Shown here piece after piece: positions 14,259 to 23,119 of a stretch of DNA of 40,876 bases. A model generated the notes under the pieces. It ran no database searches. It was not told where the DNA came from and saw nothing but the letters and a program-made list of their open reading frames with translations. The stretch is taken from NCBI GenBank assembly GCA_903851045.1, contig CAINNF010000016.1, forward strand, positions 1 through 40,876, in the 5' to 3' direction. Both the position numbers and the translations under genes were made by a program. The stretch's first letter is position 1. Each line of letters opens with the position of its first letter. This DNA comes from Candidatus Adlerbacteria bacterium. GTDB lineage: Bacteria; Patescibacteriota; Minisyncoccia; Phycocordibacterales; SBAW01.

Positions 14259-15260
14259 CTAGTCGGTGTTCCAGGCAAAGCCTGTCAGTCGTGCGAGGAC
14301 AACTTCTCTGATTTTTCCGGGTGGCAACACTGTACGCTCAGCATCCGTTGGCGTGTGCGTCTTCGTGCCGCAGGCTACCAAGCCACCGGAATCATGACCG
14401 AACCATGCACCAACCTCTGCGATAGGCTGCATCTGGCGAAGGTCCAGGCCACGAACTGATACGCAACGTGCTTTTGCTTCGGCACGACGGAGTTCTTCCA
14501 AGACGGCCCAGAGGGAGAGTTTTGGAGAGTCACCCCGCATGTGTTTGCGGTTGACCTGTATGCCTGGGTGGAATTTGTTTTTGCCCACAGGCGCCATCCA
14601 AATCACAACATCCGCGCCTTTTGCGAAGGCTGCCCCACGCAACCTAGGCCGGAACCCAACGTCGCAGATCACCATCCCGTTTGGAAGTGTGATCATGGTT
14701 GCTTGGGTCTGGAGGTCCGTCTCGCTCTTCAGGCGGGCCTTCTCGCGGTCATACAAGACGTCGAGTGCGATAAAGACATAGCTGATGACCATCGACCAGT
14801 CCGTTTCGGGACTATTTTCTCGGTAGTAATGGGGAAGTCCCAGAAAGACCTGCTGGATTGAAGTCGGGCTCATTTCTTCCACGTTGTCAGTGGCTACCGT
14901 GAGCTCGATAATCGGCAGTAGTGCCGGGTCAACTTCGGGCTGGAACTTTTCGACCAGGAGCTTGAAGCTTGATGATCTCGTCAAGCTTTTGCCATGCTGG
15001 TCGGTGTCGCCACCACCCGTGTCTACGTAGATAACCTGGCTGTACCCAGCTTCCTCCGCTTCGCTCAACCTTTCACCCGCCCGCACGTATTGAATCTCGT
15101 AGTCAGCGTTCGGTCCCATCACAAATCGTATGATGAACCAAATACACGCGAGTGCGTCGGTGTCTGGTTTTTTATGCGTTACCAGCAACAGCTTTGGGCG
15201 ATCACGCAAGATCTCGTCCGGAACCACGACGGTCGCGTCCAGTAGTGCACCATCATGCAT
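14259..15260 (-). CDS. DHH-like phosphoesterase (tentative)
   Basis: A 333-aa soluble protein. THKKPDTDALACIWF (D33, D35) resembles motif I of the DHH/MYG1 phosphoesterases. VIYVDTGGGDTDQHG (D80, D87-Q88-H89) resembles motifs II-III with DQH in place of DHH, and TVATDNVEEM could give motif IV. These enzymes use two metals to cut phosphodiesters, often oligonucleotides or cyclic dinucleotides. The degenerate DHH makes the activity uncertain. AAGGAG stands 8 nt before the ATG at 15260, and a strong promoter lies upstream. It is a single-gene unit. Confidence 0.6.
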   Translation of the reverse strand: MHDGALLDATVVVPDEILRDRPKLLLVTHKKPDTDALACIWFIIRFVMGPNADYEIQYVRAGERLSEAEEAGYSQVIYVDTGGGDTDQHGKSLTRSSSFKLLVEKFQPEVDPALLPIIELTVATDNVEEMSPTSIQQVFLGLPHYYRENSPETDWSMVISYVFIALDVLYDREKARLKSETDLQTQATMITLPNGMVICDVGFRPRLRGAAFAKGADVVIWMAPVGKNKFHPGIQVNRKHMRGDSPKLSLWAVLEELRRAEAKARCVSVRGLDLRQMQPIAEVGAWFGHDSGGLVACGTKTHTPTDAERTVLPPGKIREVVLARLTGFAWNTD

Positions 15261-15318
15261 GGTGTGAGCTCCTTCATGTCAAGCGGCTTGGCTAGAACCG
15301 CGAACTAAAGCCGAACGC

Positions 15319-15347
15319 ATTTTATAATATATAAGTAGACATGTCAA
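15319..15347 (-). promoter_or_regulatory. Promoter of the DHH-like gene
   Basis: On the minus strand: TTGACA, 17-nt spacer, TAAAAT; leader about 50 nt. It is the same layout as the promoter at 4095-4123. Confidence 0.8.
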
Positions 15348-15351
15348 ACAG

Positions 15352-15391
15352 AAAAAGACCCCCCAAGCGCCTGTGGCTGCGTAGGGGGGTC
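15352..15391 (-). terminator. Rho-independent terminator
   Basis: GACCCCCC / GGGGGGTC stem followed on the minus strand by TTTTT, just after the stop of the gene at 15395-15877 and only 5 nt from the -35 of the next gene. Confidence 0.9.
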
Positions 15392-15394
15392 GTG

Positions 15395-15877
15395 TCATGT
15401 TTTGCTCTTGCGAAGCAGCGGGAACTGAATCAGAAAGAAAGCGGGTGGTGCGCCTGCGAACCCCGGTTCGGTAACCTCCATTCCATCGGGTTCGTCCTCG
15501 GGTGGCTTGGTCGTTTCGACCGCTCGGTGGTCCGTGGTCTCGAATGTGCTTCCAAGAAGAGGTATGATACCGCGAAGTACGAAAAGTCGTTCCTGTGCCC
15601 ATGCTCGATCAGCTTCGATCGGGCAATCGCGGACGAACCGTTGCAGTACCCCGGGTCGTAGACTGTTCGAATCTTCGAGAAATTTTTCACGAAACCATGC
15701 AGCGACAGCCGGCCAATAGCGCGCATGTTCTTGTGCGGCATCCATGAGCTGATGAAAGCCCTTATCCCGTTGGGTTATTTGTTTCCCGGACATTGAGAGC
15801 TGTGCCACTCCTCTAAGCTCGGGAGGCATTCGAAGGATGGTCATTGGTAGCGACTCCAGAGGAGTGTAAGCATCCAT
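15395..15877 (-). CDS. Protein of unknown function (160 aa)
   Basis: ATG at 15877 with AAGGCGG six nt upstream. The protein has a helical first half (KGFHQLMDAAQEHARYWPAVAAWFREKF), then a Pro/Glu-rich stretch (TTKPPEDEPDGMEVTEPG), and ends in a hydrophobic-basic tail (FFLIQFPLLRKSKT). There is no clear membrane span and no family I recognise. It is a single-gene unit with promoter and terminator, typical of the accessory genes here. Confidence 0.7.
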   Translation of the reverse strand: MDAYTPLESLPMTILRMPPELRGVAQLSMSGKQITQRDKGFHQLMDAAQEHARYWPAVAAWFREKFLEDSNSLRPGVLQRFVRDCPIEADRAWAQERLFVLRGIIPLLGSTFETTDHRAVETTKPPEDEPDGMEVTEPGFAGAPPAFFLIQFPLLRKSKT

Positions 15878-15938
15878 AATATACCGCCTTACAAGCGTTC
15901 ACAGTGTTAAGTTGTTTTGACTGAACGTTCCATAAAAG

Positions 15939-15966
15939 ACTATATATGAACTTTATGTGTTGTCAA
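15939..15966 (-). promoter_or_regulatory. Promoter of the 160-aa gene
   Basis: On the minus strand: TTGACA, 16-nt spacer, TATAGT; leader about 55 nt. Confidence 0.8.
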
Positions 15967-16023
15967 TAAAGGCGTCCACACCTTTGGCTTCTCGGCCTTT
16001 TTCACGTACAATAGCCTCTACTT

Positions 16024-17298
16024 ATGACCATACGCACGCATAGCATGAAACAATCACACTTGTTCACGAAGACGCGTCGAGAGGCGCCCAAGGACGAGGT
16101 TTCGAAGAACGCGCAGTTGCTAATCCGTGCCGGATACGTCCATAAAGAGATGGCGGGAGTGTACGCATATCTACCGCTCGGACTGCGGGTGCAGAACAAG
16201 ATCAAAGACATCGTACGCGAAGAGATGGACGCGATCGGCGGGGAGGAGATCATCATGACCAGTCTCCAGCGCAAGGAGTTGTGGGAAAAGACCAACCGCT
16301 GGGACGACGAGACGGTGGACGTATGGTTCAAGACCGAACTGAAGGCGGGCGGCGAGGTGGGGCTCGCCTGGTCGCACGAGGAGCCCATCGGCGAGATGAT
16401 GAAGAACTACGTATCGAGCTTCCGCGACCTGCCGATCTTCGTGTACCAGTTCCAGACCAAGTTGCGCAACGAACTGCGGGCCAAGTCCGGCATCATGCGT
16501 GGGCGCGAGTTCGTGATGAAGGACATGTACTCGTTCTGTCTTGGTGAAGAGGATCATACCCGTTTTTACAACAAGACCATCGATGCGTACCTGCGCGTGT
16601 ACGACCGGCTCGGTATCGGCGCGGACACGTTCGTGACGTTCGCCTCCGGTGGCGCGTTCACGCAGTTCAGCCATGAGTTCCAGACGATAGCCGAGACTGG
16701 CGAGGACGTCATCTACATCAATCGTGAGAAGAAGATCGCCATCAACGAAGAGGTGCTCAACGAGGAGACGCTCACGAAGCTCGGCATCACGCGCGTCGAC
16801 CTAGAAGAGGTGAAGACCGCCGAAGTAGGGAACATCTTCAATTTCGGTACACAAAAGGCAGAGGATCTCGGCCTCTTCTACAAGAACGAGAAAGGCGAGC
16901 AGGTGCCGGTGTGGATGGGTTCGTACGGCATCGGCATCACACGGGTGATGGGACTTCTCGCCGAGAAGTTCGCTGATGAGAAAGGTCTTGTGTGGCCGGA
17001 ACATATCGCGCCGTTTCGCGTACACCTCATCGAGCTTGGGAACGATAATGTCGATGTGCACAGCGAGGCGCAAGAGTTGTATCGCGAACTGAACGAGGCT
17101 AAGGTCGAGGTGTTGTGGGACGACCGCGACGTGCGCGCGGGAGAGAAGTTCGCCGATGCCGACCTGATCGGCATTCCGCTCCGGGTCGTCGTCTCGGAAA
17201 AGACGCTCGCGGCGGGTAAGTTCGAGTGTACCGAGCGTGCGACCGGTCACACGTCGCACAAGAGCATCTCCGAACTGATCGGGCATCTGACCGCATGA
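16024..17298 (+). CDS. proS: Prolyl-tRNA synthetase, short form
   Basis: Charges tRNA-Pro. The 424-aa class II synthetase has the motif 2 region FQTKLRNELRAKSGIMRGREFVMKDMYSF, motif 3 GSYGIGITRVMG, and a C-terminal anticodon-binding domain (FRVHLIELGND...EVLWDDRDVRAGEKFADADLIGIP). The roughly 180-residue editing insert found between motifs 2 and 3 in E. coli ProS is missing. It therefore cannot clear Ala-tRNA-Pro in cis. TACAAT ends 11 nt before the ATG at 16024; a second ATG at 16045 is possible. It overlaps mreB2 by 4 nt (ATGA). Confidence 0.97.
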   Translation: MTIRTHSMKQSHLFTKTRREAPKDEVSKNAQLLIRAGYVHKEMAGVYAYLPLGLRVQNKIKDIVREEMDAIGGEEIIMTSLQRKELWEKTNRWDDETVDVWFKTELKAGGEVGLAWSHEEPIGEMMKNYVSSFRDLPIFVYQFQTKLRNELRAKSGIMRGREFVMKDMYSFCLGEEDHTRFYNKTIDAYLRVYDRLGIGADTFVTFASGGAFTQFSHEFQTIAETGEDVIYINREKKIAINEEVLNEETLTKLGITRVDLEEVKTAEVGNIFNFGTQKAEDLGLFYKNEKGEQVPVWMGSYGIGITRVMGLLAEKFADEKGLVWPEHIAPFRVHLIELGNDNVDVHSEAQELYRELNEAKVEVLWDDRDVRAGEKFADADLIGIPLRVVVSEKTLAAGKFECTERATGHTSHKSISELIGHLTA

Positions 17299-18347
17299 AC
17301 AATCTTTTCGCTAACATATTTCCTCTTCTATCCAACGACGTTGGTATAGACCTTGGTACCGCGAACACGCTGGTGTACCTTCGTGGCAAGGGTATCGTGG
17401 TCAATGAACCGTCGGTGGTCGCGGTCAACCAGAAGACCTCGCAGGTGGTCGCGGTCGGTACCGCAGCGAAGGAGATGCTCGGTCGCACACCGGGGCACCT
17501 CGTCGCCGTGCGTCCGCTCGTCGACGGTGTCGTGTCGGACTTCGAGGCGACGGAGGAGATGCTCGCGTATCTCATCAAGCGCGCGCAAGGAGTGTCTCGG
17601 AAGATGCTCGGTCCCCGTGCTGTCATCGGCGTGCCCTCTGGTATCACTAACGTCGAGATGCGTGCGGTCAAAGATGCAGCCCAGAACGCCGGTGCCCGAG
17701 AGGTGTACATCGTCGAAGAACCCGTAGCCGCAGCGCTCGGGATCCGGCTTCCCATCCACGAAGCGATCGGCAGTATGGTGGTCGATATCGGTGGCGGCAC
17801 GACCGATATCGCGGTGCTGTCGCTGGGCGGTATCGTGCGCTCGAAGAATCTGCGTATCGCGGGCGACAAACTCAATGCGGACATCATCGGCTACATTCGC
17901 TCCGAGTTCAAGATACTGATAGGCGAGAAGACTTCCGAACAGGTGAAGATCGCTATCGGTTCGGTGATAGAGGACGGTGGACGCCTTGAAGCGGTCGTGC
18001 GCGGGCGGGACCTTATCACGGGACTGCCGCGCGAGATATTGCTTACGGATTCCGATATACGCGAAGCGATCTCGCAGTCGATAGACACTCTGGTCGAAAG
18101 TGTCCGCGAAGTGCTTGAAACGACGCCACCGGAGATCCTGTCCGACATCATGCACTCCGGCATCGTGCTCACGGGGGGTGGGGCGCTCCTGAAGGGCCTC
18201 GATGTCCTCCTGTCGCAGTGGCTGAAGGTGCCGGTCATCGTCGCGGACGATCCGCTGACGGCGGTCGCACGGGGGACCGGGGTGATACTCGAAAATCTCG
18301 AACTCCACCGGGATATTCTGCTCGAACATGAAGAGGACATCTCGTGA
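17295..18347 (+). CDS. mreB: MreB-type actin, paralog 2
   Basis: A 350-aa MreB with canonical motifs: VGIDLGTANTLVYLRGKGIVVNEPSVVA, the second phosphate motif VVDIGGGTTDIAVLSLGG, and GIVLTGGGALLKGLD. Its ATG overlaps the proS stop (ATGA), so translation is probably coupled. It is the first gene of an mreB-mreC-mreD-mrdA run that builds the elongation machinery. It differs from paralog 1 (8735) in the adenosine motif and C-terminus. An N-terminal hydrophobic stretch (NNLFANIFPLL) could be the membrane-binding helix. Confidence 0.97.
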   Translation: MNNLFANIFPLLSNDVGIDLGTANTLVYLRGKGIVVNEPSVVAVNQKTSQVVAVGTAAKEMLGRTPGHLVAVRPLVDGVVSDFEATEEMLAYLIKRAQGVSRKMLGPRAVIGVPSGITNVEMRAVKDAAQNAGAREVYIVEEPVAAALGIRLPIHEAIGSMVVDIGGGTTDIAVLSLGGIVRSKNLRIAGDKLNADIIGYIRSEFKILIGEKTSEQVKIAIGSVIEDGGRLEAVVRGRDLITGLPREILLTDSDIREAISQSIDTLVESVREVLETTPPEILSDIMHSGIVLTGGGALLKGLDVLLSQWLKVPVIVADDPLTAVARGTGVILENLELHRDILLEHEEDIS

Positions 18348-19107
18348 TCGTACGCGCAACGTGCGGTATGTTGTCGGTGTCGTGTGTGGCATCGTATTTC
18401 TCGTGGTAGCCGTGTCACTACGGTCGGCAGTCGCGGGGGTGCTGTGGCGCATATGGGTGCCGGTGCTTGCGCATGATCCTGTGGGCGCGCTTACGTCGCA
18501 GTTGACCAGTAAAACGGCGCTGGTGGACGAGAATGCCGTACTACGAGCACAGCTAGCTTCGACGACCGCGGCACTTGCGGACCGAAACCTCCTCTATCGA
18601 GAGAATCTGACACTCAAAAGTCTGATGAATCGCGATGCGAGCACTCGTTCAGTGCTTGCGGGTGTCATCATGCGTCCACCGGATGTTCCGTACGACACGT
18701 TGATGTTGGATGCGGGGAAGGTGCAAGGTATCGCGGTCGGTGACTATGTCTCCGCGGGTGGGACGACAATCATCGGCAGTGTCGACGCGGTATACCCAAC
18801 GACCGCACGTGTCGTGCTCTTTTCCGCTCCGACGGAGGTATACCAGGCCTTGCTGACCGAGACCGCCGCGCATGCCGCTGTTCCATTGACGGTCGAGGGG
18901 CAGGGTGGGGGGTCTATGATCGCCCAGGTGCCGGCACACACGGTTGTCACTGAGGGTGATGCAGTGGTATTCCCCGGTATCGCCGACGGTCTCACAGCGT
19001 TCGTATCACAGGTCGACAGTGAGGAGGGCTCATCGTTCGAGACCCTGTATCTGCGGTTGCCTACCAACCCACTGCAGCTTCGATTCGTCGAAGTGCTCAC
19101 CCGCTAA
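18328..19107 (+). CDS. mreC: Cell-shape protein MreC
   Basis: A 259-aa bitopic protein: one membrane helix (residues 12-38, VRYVVGVVCGIVFLVVAVSL), a coiled coil (about 55-95, ENAVLRAQLASTTAALADRN), then the beta-rich domain with MLDAGKVQGIAVGDYVSAGG and VVFPGIADGLTAFVSQV. It links MreB to the outer-face synthases. It overlaps mreB2 by 20 nt. Length is typical. Confidence 0.93.
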   Translation: MKRTSRDRTRNVRYVVGVVCGIVFLVVAVSLRSAVAGVLWRIWVPVLAHDPVGALTSQLTSKTALVDENAVLRAQLASTTAALADRNLLYRENLTLKSLMNRDASTRSVLAGVIMRPPDVPYDTLMLDAGKVQGIAVGDYVSAGGTTIIGSVDAVYPTTARVVLFSAPTEVYQALLTETAAHAAVPLTVEGQGGGSMIAQVPAHTVVTEGDAVVFPGIADGLTAFVSQVDSEEGSSFETLYLRLPTNPLQLRFVEVLTR

Positions 19108-19108
19108 T

Positions 19109-19381
19109 ATGACACTGTCTGTCGTGGCGATCGTCCTTGCACTGCTCGGGCTCCTGCTCCCGTTTTGGGGGTTCGTCGTGGTCGGTATCGCGGTGGCGGT
19201 CGTGCGTGGTGATGCGGTACTTGCGCTGCTGTGCGCGGGAGTGGCGGACCTCCTCTATGGGGTGCCGGTCGGCATGTTTCATGCACTCGTCATCCCGTTC
19301 ACGGGGTGCACCCTACTTGCGCTCGGTATTCGATACCTTGTGACGCGTGATATGCGAGACCGTATGTCGACGACGCTCTAG
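19109..19381 (+). CDS. mreD: MreD-like small membrane protein
   Basis: A 90-aa protein of about three membrane helices (VVAIVLALLGLLLPFWGFVVVGIAVAVV, LALLCAGVADLLYGVPVGMFHALVIPF, TGCTLLALGIRYLV), starting at the ATG one nt after the mreC stop. The GVADLLYG stretch matches the family's usual conserved middle. It is far shorter than the roughly 160-aa MreD of model bacteria. The assignment rests mainly on position between mreC and mrdA. Confidence 0.75.
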   Translation: MTLSVVAIVLALLGLLLPFWGFVVVGIAVAVVRGDAVLALLCAGVADLLYGVPVGMFHALVIPFTGCTLLALGIRYLVTRDMRDRMSTTL

Positions 19382-19384
19382 GTA

Positions 19385-19390
19385 TATACT
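19385..19390 (+). promoter_or_regulatory. -10 box of mrdA
   Basis: TATACT ends 8 nt before the mrdA ATG. mrdA may thus be transcribed on its own, leaderless, besides read-through from mreD. Confidence 0.5.
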
Positions 19391-19398
19391 ATCTTTCT

Positions 19399-21081
19399 AT
19401 GCTGCCGTTGCGACGACGAAAAAAGGTACACACCGAGATCCAGCCGGACGAGATACTCATCGACTCCTCGAACTCGATCGATTTTGATCGTGACCAGTTC
19501 GAGGGGCGCATGGAACGTCCGTTCAATCGTCGGTCGTTCCTTTTTTCTGGTGCGATGCTCACCATACTTTGCTTTCTTCTTTTATTGCGAGCGGGTGATC
19601 TCCAGATCGTGCATGGTGCGACCTATATGAAGCAGGCGCTTCAGAATCAGCTATCACAGAAGATTGTGTTCGCGGATCGAGGAGTGATCACCGACCGTAC
19701 CGGTATGCCGCTGGCGTACAACGAGCGTTCGTCCACGAACGACGATTTCGCGACACGAGTGTACGCCGACTTGCGTGGCCTCGCTCATATCGTTGGGTAC
19801 GCGAAGGCTCCCGCGAAAGATACTACCGGTGTGTACTACCGGGATGCGTTCGTCGGTGTTGACGGTGCCGAGAAGGCGTACGACCAAACGCTCGCGGGTA
19901 CGAACGGTATGCAGTTGACGGAGACCGATGCACACGGCAAGGTTATATCCGAAAGTGTCACTCAGGCACAACAGGTGGGCGGTCAGGTAACCTTGTCGAT
20001 CGATGCAAAGCTCACACAGGGTCTCTATGATGCTATCGCCGCACGAGCTGATGGGTCAGGATTCCAAGGTGGTGCCGGGGTCATTATCGATGTGAAGACC
20101 GGAGAGATCTTGGCACTGACGAGCTATCCAGAGGTTCCACTGAACGCACTTGAGCAAGGGGACTCTCAGGCACTTCAGGCGGGTACTATGGACAAGCGTC
20201 AGCCGTTCCTTGACCGTGCGACGAGCGGACTGTACGCCCCAGGCTCTATCGTGAAGCCAATCGTCGCTGCCGCAGCGCTCACTGAGGGAGTGATTAGCGA
20301 GAACAAGCAGATACTCTCGACCGGCTCCATCAGTATCCCGAATCCGTACGACCCGAAGCACCCGTCCGTATTCAAGGATTGGCGCGCACAAGGGTGGGTG
20401 GACGTACGACACGCGATAGCGGTGTCGTCCGACGTGTACTTCTACGAAGTGGGCGGTGGATTCGAGAATCAACCCGGACTGGGTATCGATCGGCTCGACA
20501 AATACTTCCGCATGTTCGGGCTTGGTTCCGACACGGGACTTGCTGGCTATCCGGAGCAGACGGGGAATATCCCCACTGCGATCTGGAAGGCTAAGAACTT
20601 TCCTAGTGACCCGACGTGGCGCATCGGTGACACGTACCACACCGCCATCGGACAATACGGTATGCAGGTCACGCCGCTCCAGGCTGCTCGATATGCCGCC
20701 GCGATAGCGAACGGTGGCACCTTACTGACGCCGACGCTGCTTGCAAGTTCGACCCCGAAAGGCACGACGCTTGCGGTCAGCGCACAGGCGCTGCAGGTGG
20801 TGCGCGAAGGGATGCGGCTGGGTGTGACCGAGGGCATATCCGGAGCAGTAAAGTTCGACTTCACGCATGTCGCCGCGAAGACCGGTACCGCGCAGGTCGG
20901 CCAGCACAACGAGTACATGAACTCATGGATGATCGGGTTCTTCCCGTACGAGGATCCGAAATATGCGTACGCCGTCGTACTTGAAAGAGGACCTGCCGGT
21001 ACAACGTCAGGCTCTCCCGCCGCGGTCGGTCAGTTCCTGGAATGGGCACATCAAAACACCCCGCAGTATTTCAACAACTGA
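19399..21081 (+). CDS. mrdA: Penicillin-binding protein 2 (elongation transpeptidase)
   Basis: A 560-aa class B PBP that cross-links side-wall peptidoglycan. It has a cytoplasmic basic N-terminus, one membrane helix (about 47-65), a dimerisation/pedestal region (FADRGVITDRTG) and the transpeptidase domain: SIVK (S283, K286), SSD (343-345) and KTGTA (494-498). It closes the mre cluster. A rodA gene, its usual glycosyltransferase partner, is not in this window. The linker region is shorter than in proteobacterial PBP2. Confidence 0.94.
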   Translation: MLPLRRRKKVHTEIQPDEILIDSSNSIDFDRDQFEGRMERPFNRRSFLFSGAMLTILCFLLLLRAGDLQIVHGATYMKQALQNQLSQKIVFADRGVITDRTGMPLAYNERSSTNDDFATRVYADLRGLAHIVGYAKAPAKDTTGVYYRDAFVGVDGAEKAYDQTLAGTNGMQLTETDAHGKVISESVTQAQQVGGQVTLSIDAKLTQGLYDAIAARADGSGFQGGAGVIIDVKTGEILALTSYPEVPLNALEQGDSQALQAGTMDKRQPFLDRATSGLYAPGSIVKPIVAAAALTEGVISENKQILSTGSISIPNPYDPKHPSVFKDWRAQGWVDVRHAIAVSSDVYFYEVGGGFENQPGLGIDRLDKYFRMFGLGSDTGLAGYPEQTGNIPTAIWKAKNFPSDPTWRIGDTYHTAIGQYGMQVTPLQAARYAAAIANGGTLLTPTLLASSTPKGTTLAVSAQALQVVREGMRLGVTEGISGAVKFDFTHVAAKTGTAQVGQHNEYMNSWMIGFFPYEDPKYAYAVVLERGPAGTTSGSPAAVGQFLEWAHQNTPQYFNN

Positions 21082-21099
21082 ATTCGCATCTTGTCCTCA

Positions 21100-21127
21100 T
21101 TGACTTACGCTCGATTTTTGCTAACCT
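21100..21127 (+). promoter_or_regulatory. Promoter of greA
   Basis: TTGACT, 16-nt spacer, TAACCT, 18 nt before the ATG at 21146. Confidence 0.5.
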
Positions 21128-21145
21128 AGTGTAACTACACACCCG

Positions 21146-21607
21146 ATGTCCGAAGAATTCATCTCACAAGAAAAGTTCGAAGAACTCACGAAAGAACTCG
21201 ATGAGCTGCGCACGACCCGTCGTCGCGAGGTGGCCGAGCAGCTTGAGTATGCTCGTTCGCTCGGGGACCTGTCCGAGAACGCCGAGTACCAAGAGGCGCG
21301 CGAGATGCAATCTTCGGTCGAAGAGCGTATCCAAAAATTGGAGGCCATACTCAAGAATGCCAAGATCGTTCGCACCACCAAGACCGATACGGTCGGTATG
21401 GGTTCGACCGTCACGGTCCAGAAGCTCGGTGCGGATGACAAGCACGTCTACGTCATCGTCGGTGCAGAGGAGGCGAATCTCTTTGAAGGCAAGATCTCCT
21501 ATCACTCGCCACTTGGCAACGCGCTTCTTGGGAAGAAGAAAGCCGATGAGTTCTCATTTCACACTCCGAAAGGAACCCAAAAATATAAGATCTTAAAGGT
21601 AGAGTAG
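21146..21607 (+). CDS. greA: Transcript cleavage factor GreA
   Basis: Rescues backtracked RNA polymerase by stimulating cleavage of the RNA 3' end. The 153-aa protein has the coiled-coil N-domain with the acidic tip (EYARSLGDLSENAEYQEAREMQ) and the C-terminal FKBP-like domain (GSTVTVQKL...SYHSPLGNALLGKKKADEFSF). Length and motifs are normal. Convergent with lysS; only 26 nt separate the two stops and I see no strong terminator between them. Confidence 0.97.
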   Translation: MSEEFISQEKFEELTKELDELRTTRRREVAEQLEYARSLGDLSENAEYQEAREMQSSVEERIQKLEAILKNAKIVRTTKTDTVGMGSTVTVQKLGADDKHVYVIVGAEEANLFEGKISYHSPLGNALLGKKKADEFSFHTPKGTQKYKILKVE

Positions 21608-21633
21608 GGCTCGTGCGTACTGCAACCGGGTAT

Positions 21634-23082
21634 CTACTGCTTCGGTCGCAGAAGAGGGAAGAGTTGAGTTTCGTGGATCGGCTTGTCTTCGAGGAAGGCG
21701 AAAAGGCGTTCGGAGACGCCGAAGCCGAACGCGGGCGGCATGCCGTACTCCATCGCACGTATGTAGTCCTCGTCGAGTCGCTGTGCTTCGTCGTCTCCCG
21801 CATCACGCAACGCTTGTTGCGCCTCGAAGCGCGCTCGTTGGTCTTGGGGGTCGTTGAGTTCGCTGAAGCCTTTACCCATTTCGCTACCAGCAAGCACTAT
21901 CTGGGCACGCTCGACCGTGTTCGGATTGTTCGGTGATCGTTTGGCGAGCGGCTCAAGAAAGACGGGGATACCGGTCAGGAAGACGGGACCGGATATCGTC
22001 TTGCGGATCTGTTTCCAGAGGAGATCTATCGCTCGTGCTTTGTTGGGTGTCTCGGTAAAGGAGATCCCCGCGTTCTGTGCCGTTGCGATCGCTTCCTCTT
22101 CGGTGACCGTGAGCGGATCGATGCCGAAGCGGTCTTTGATCACGGTCGAGTAATCGATAGTCTCCCATGCACGCGAAAAATCGACCTCGTGGCCGTTAAT
22201 GGTGAAGACCGAACGACCATACACCTCTGTAACGATGTAGCGGTACAGTTCCGTAAGGAGGGTCATGCCTTTCTCCATATCGCTGTACGCCTCATAAAAC
22301 TCCATAGCGGTATAGTCCTGTAGGTGTTCGCGCGACTGGCCTTCGTTGCGGAAGACACGACCGATCTCGAATACTTTCGGGAACCCTGCGACAAGCAGAC
22401 GCTTTTGCCACAACTCACCGGCAGAGATGCGCAGATATACGTCGATATCGAGCGCATGATGGTGGGTGATGAACGGTCGTGCGTCGGCTCCACCGGGAGA
22501 ATTCTCCAGTATGGGCGTCTCAATTTCGATAAAACCGCGCAAAAGAAGGAAAAAACGGATCGACTGCCAGAACTTCGAACGACGTTCGAACATGGCGCGC
22601 ACCTCGGGGTTAAGGAGGATGTCCAGGTAGCGCTCCCGAAGCTTCAGCTCCTCGTCTTTGACGCCATACCACTCGCTAGGGAGTGGTGCGAGCGATTTGG
22701 CTAGCATGTGCCAGCCATCCACCTTGAGCGACCGCTCGCCGCGTTTGGTGACGTATGGGGAGCCAGTACACTCGACGAAGTCACCCTGGTCGATCGTATC
22801 GCGAAAGAGCGTAAAAAGACCCTCGTCCATCTCGGTTTTCAGGAGTACGAGTTGTAGGCGAGCGGTGCCGTCAAAGAGCGTCGCGAAAATGATGCCACCC
22901 TGTGCACGGGTCGATAGGATACGTCCTGTGAGCGTCTGTGCGCCCGCCGTATCGAACGAATCGAGAAAAACGCTCGCGGTCATGGTCTGGTTCGACGTGA
23001 CCGGGTAGGACTCCATTCCTGCCGCTCGAAGCAGCTCGATCTTCTTTAGCCGCTCCTCGCGGAGCTCGTCATTACTGCTCAT
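21634..23082 (-). CDS. lysS: Lysyl-tRNA synthetase, class II
   Basis: Charges tRNA-Lys. The 482-aa protein has an N-terminal OB-fold anticodon-binding domain (LTGRILSTRAQGGIIFATLFDG), motif 2 (FPKVFEIGRVFRNEGQSREHLQDYTAMEFYEAY) and motif 3 (GFGVSERLFAFL...LFPLLRP). The start is the ATG at 23082 (MSSNDELREERLKKIELLRAAG); the track extends upstream into non-coding sequence. TATGAT ends 9 nt before the ATG with no Shine-Dalgarno site. Confidence 0.96.
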   Translation of the reverse strand: MSSNDELREERLKKIELLRAAGMESYPVTSNQTMTASVFLDSFDTAGAQTLTGRILSTRAQGGIIFATLFDGTARLQLVLLKTEMDEGLFTLFRDTIDQGDFVECTGSPYVTKRGERSLKVDGWHMLAKSLAPLPSEWYGVKDEELKLRERYLDILLNPEVRAMFERRSKFWQSIRFFLLLRGFIEIETPILENSPGGADARPFITHHHALDIDVYLRISAGELWQKRLLVAGFPKVFEIGRVFRNEGQSREHLQDYTAMEFYEAYSDMEKGMTLLTELYRYIVTEVYGRSVFTINGHEVDFSRAWETIDYSTVIKDRFGIDPLTVTEEEAIATAQNAGISFTETPNKARAIDLLWKQIRKTISGPVFLTGIPVFLEPLAKRSPNNPNTVERAQIVLAGSEMGKGFSELNDPQDQRARFEAQQALRDAGDDEAQRLDEDYIRAMEYGMPPAFGFGVSERLFAFLEDKPIHETQLFPLLRPKQ

Positions 23083-23119
23083 ATATCGTTCATCATAGCA
23101 GTCAAAGAGGCTCCTGCAA

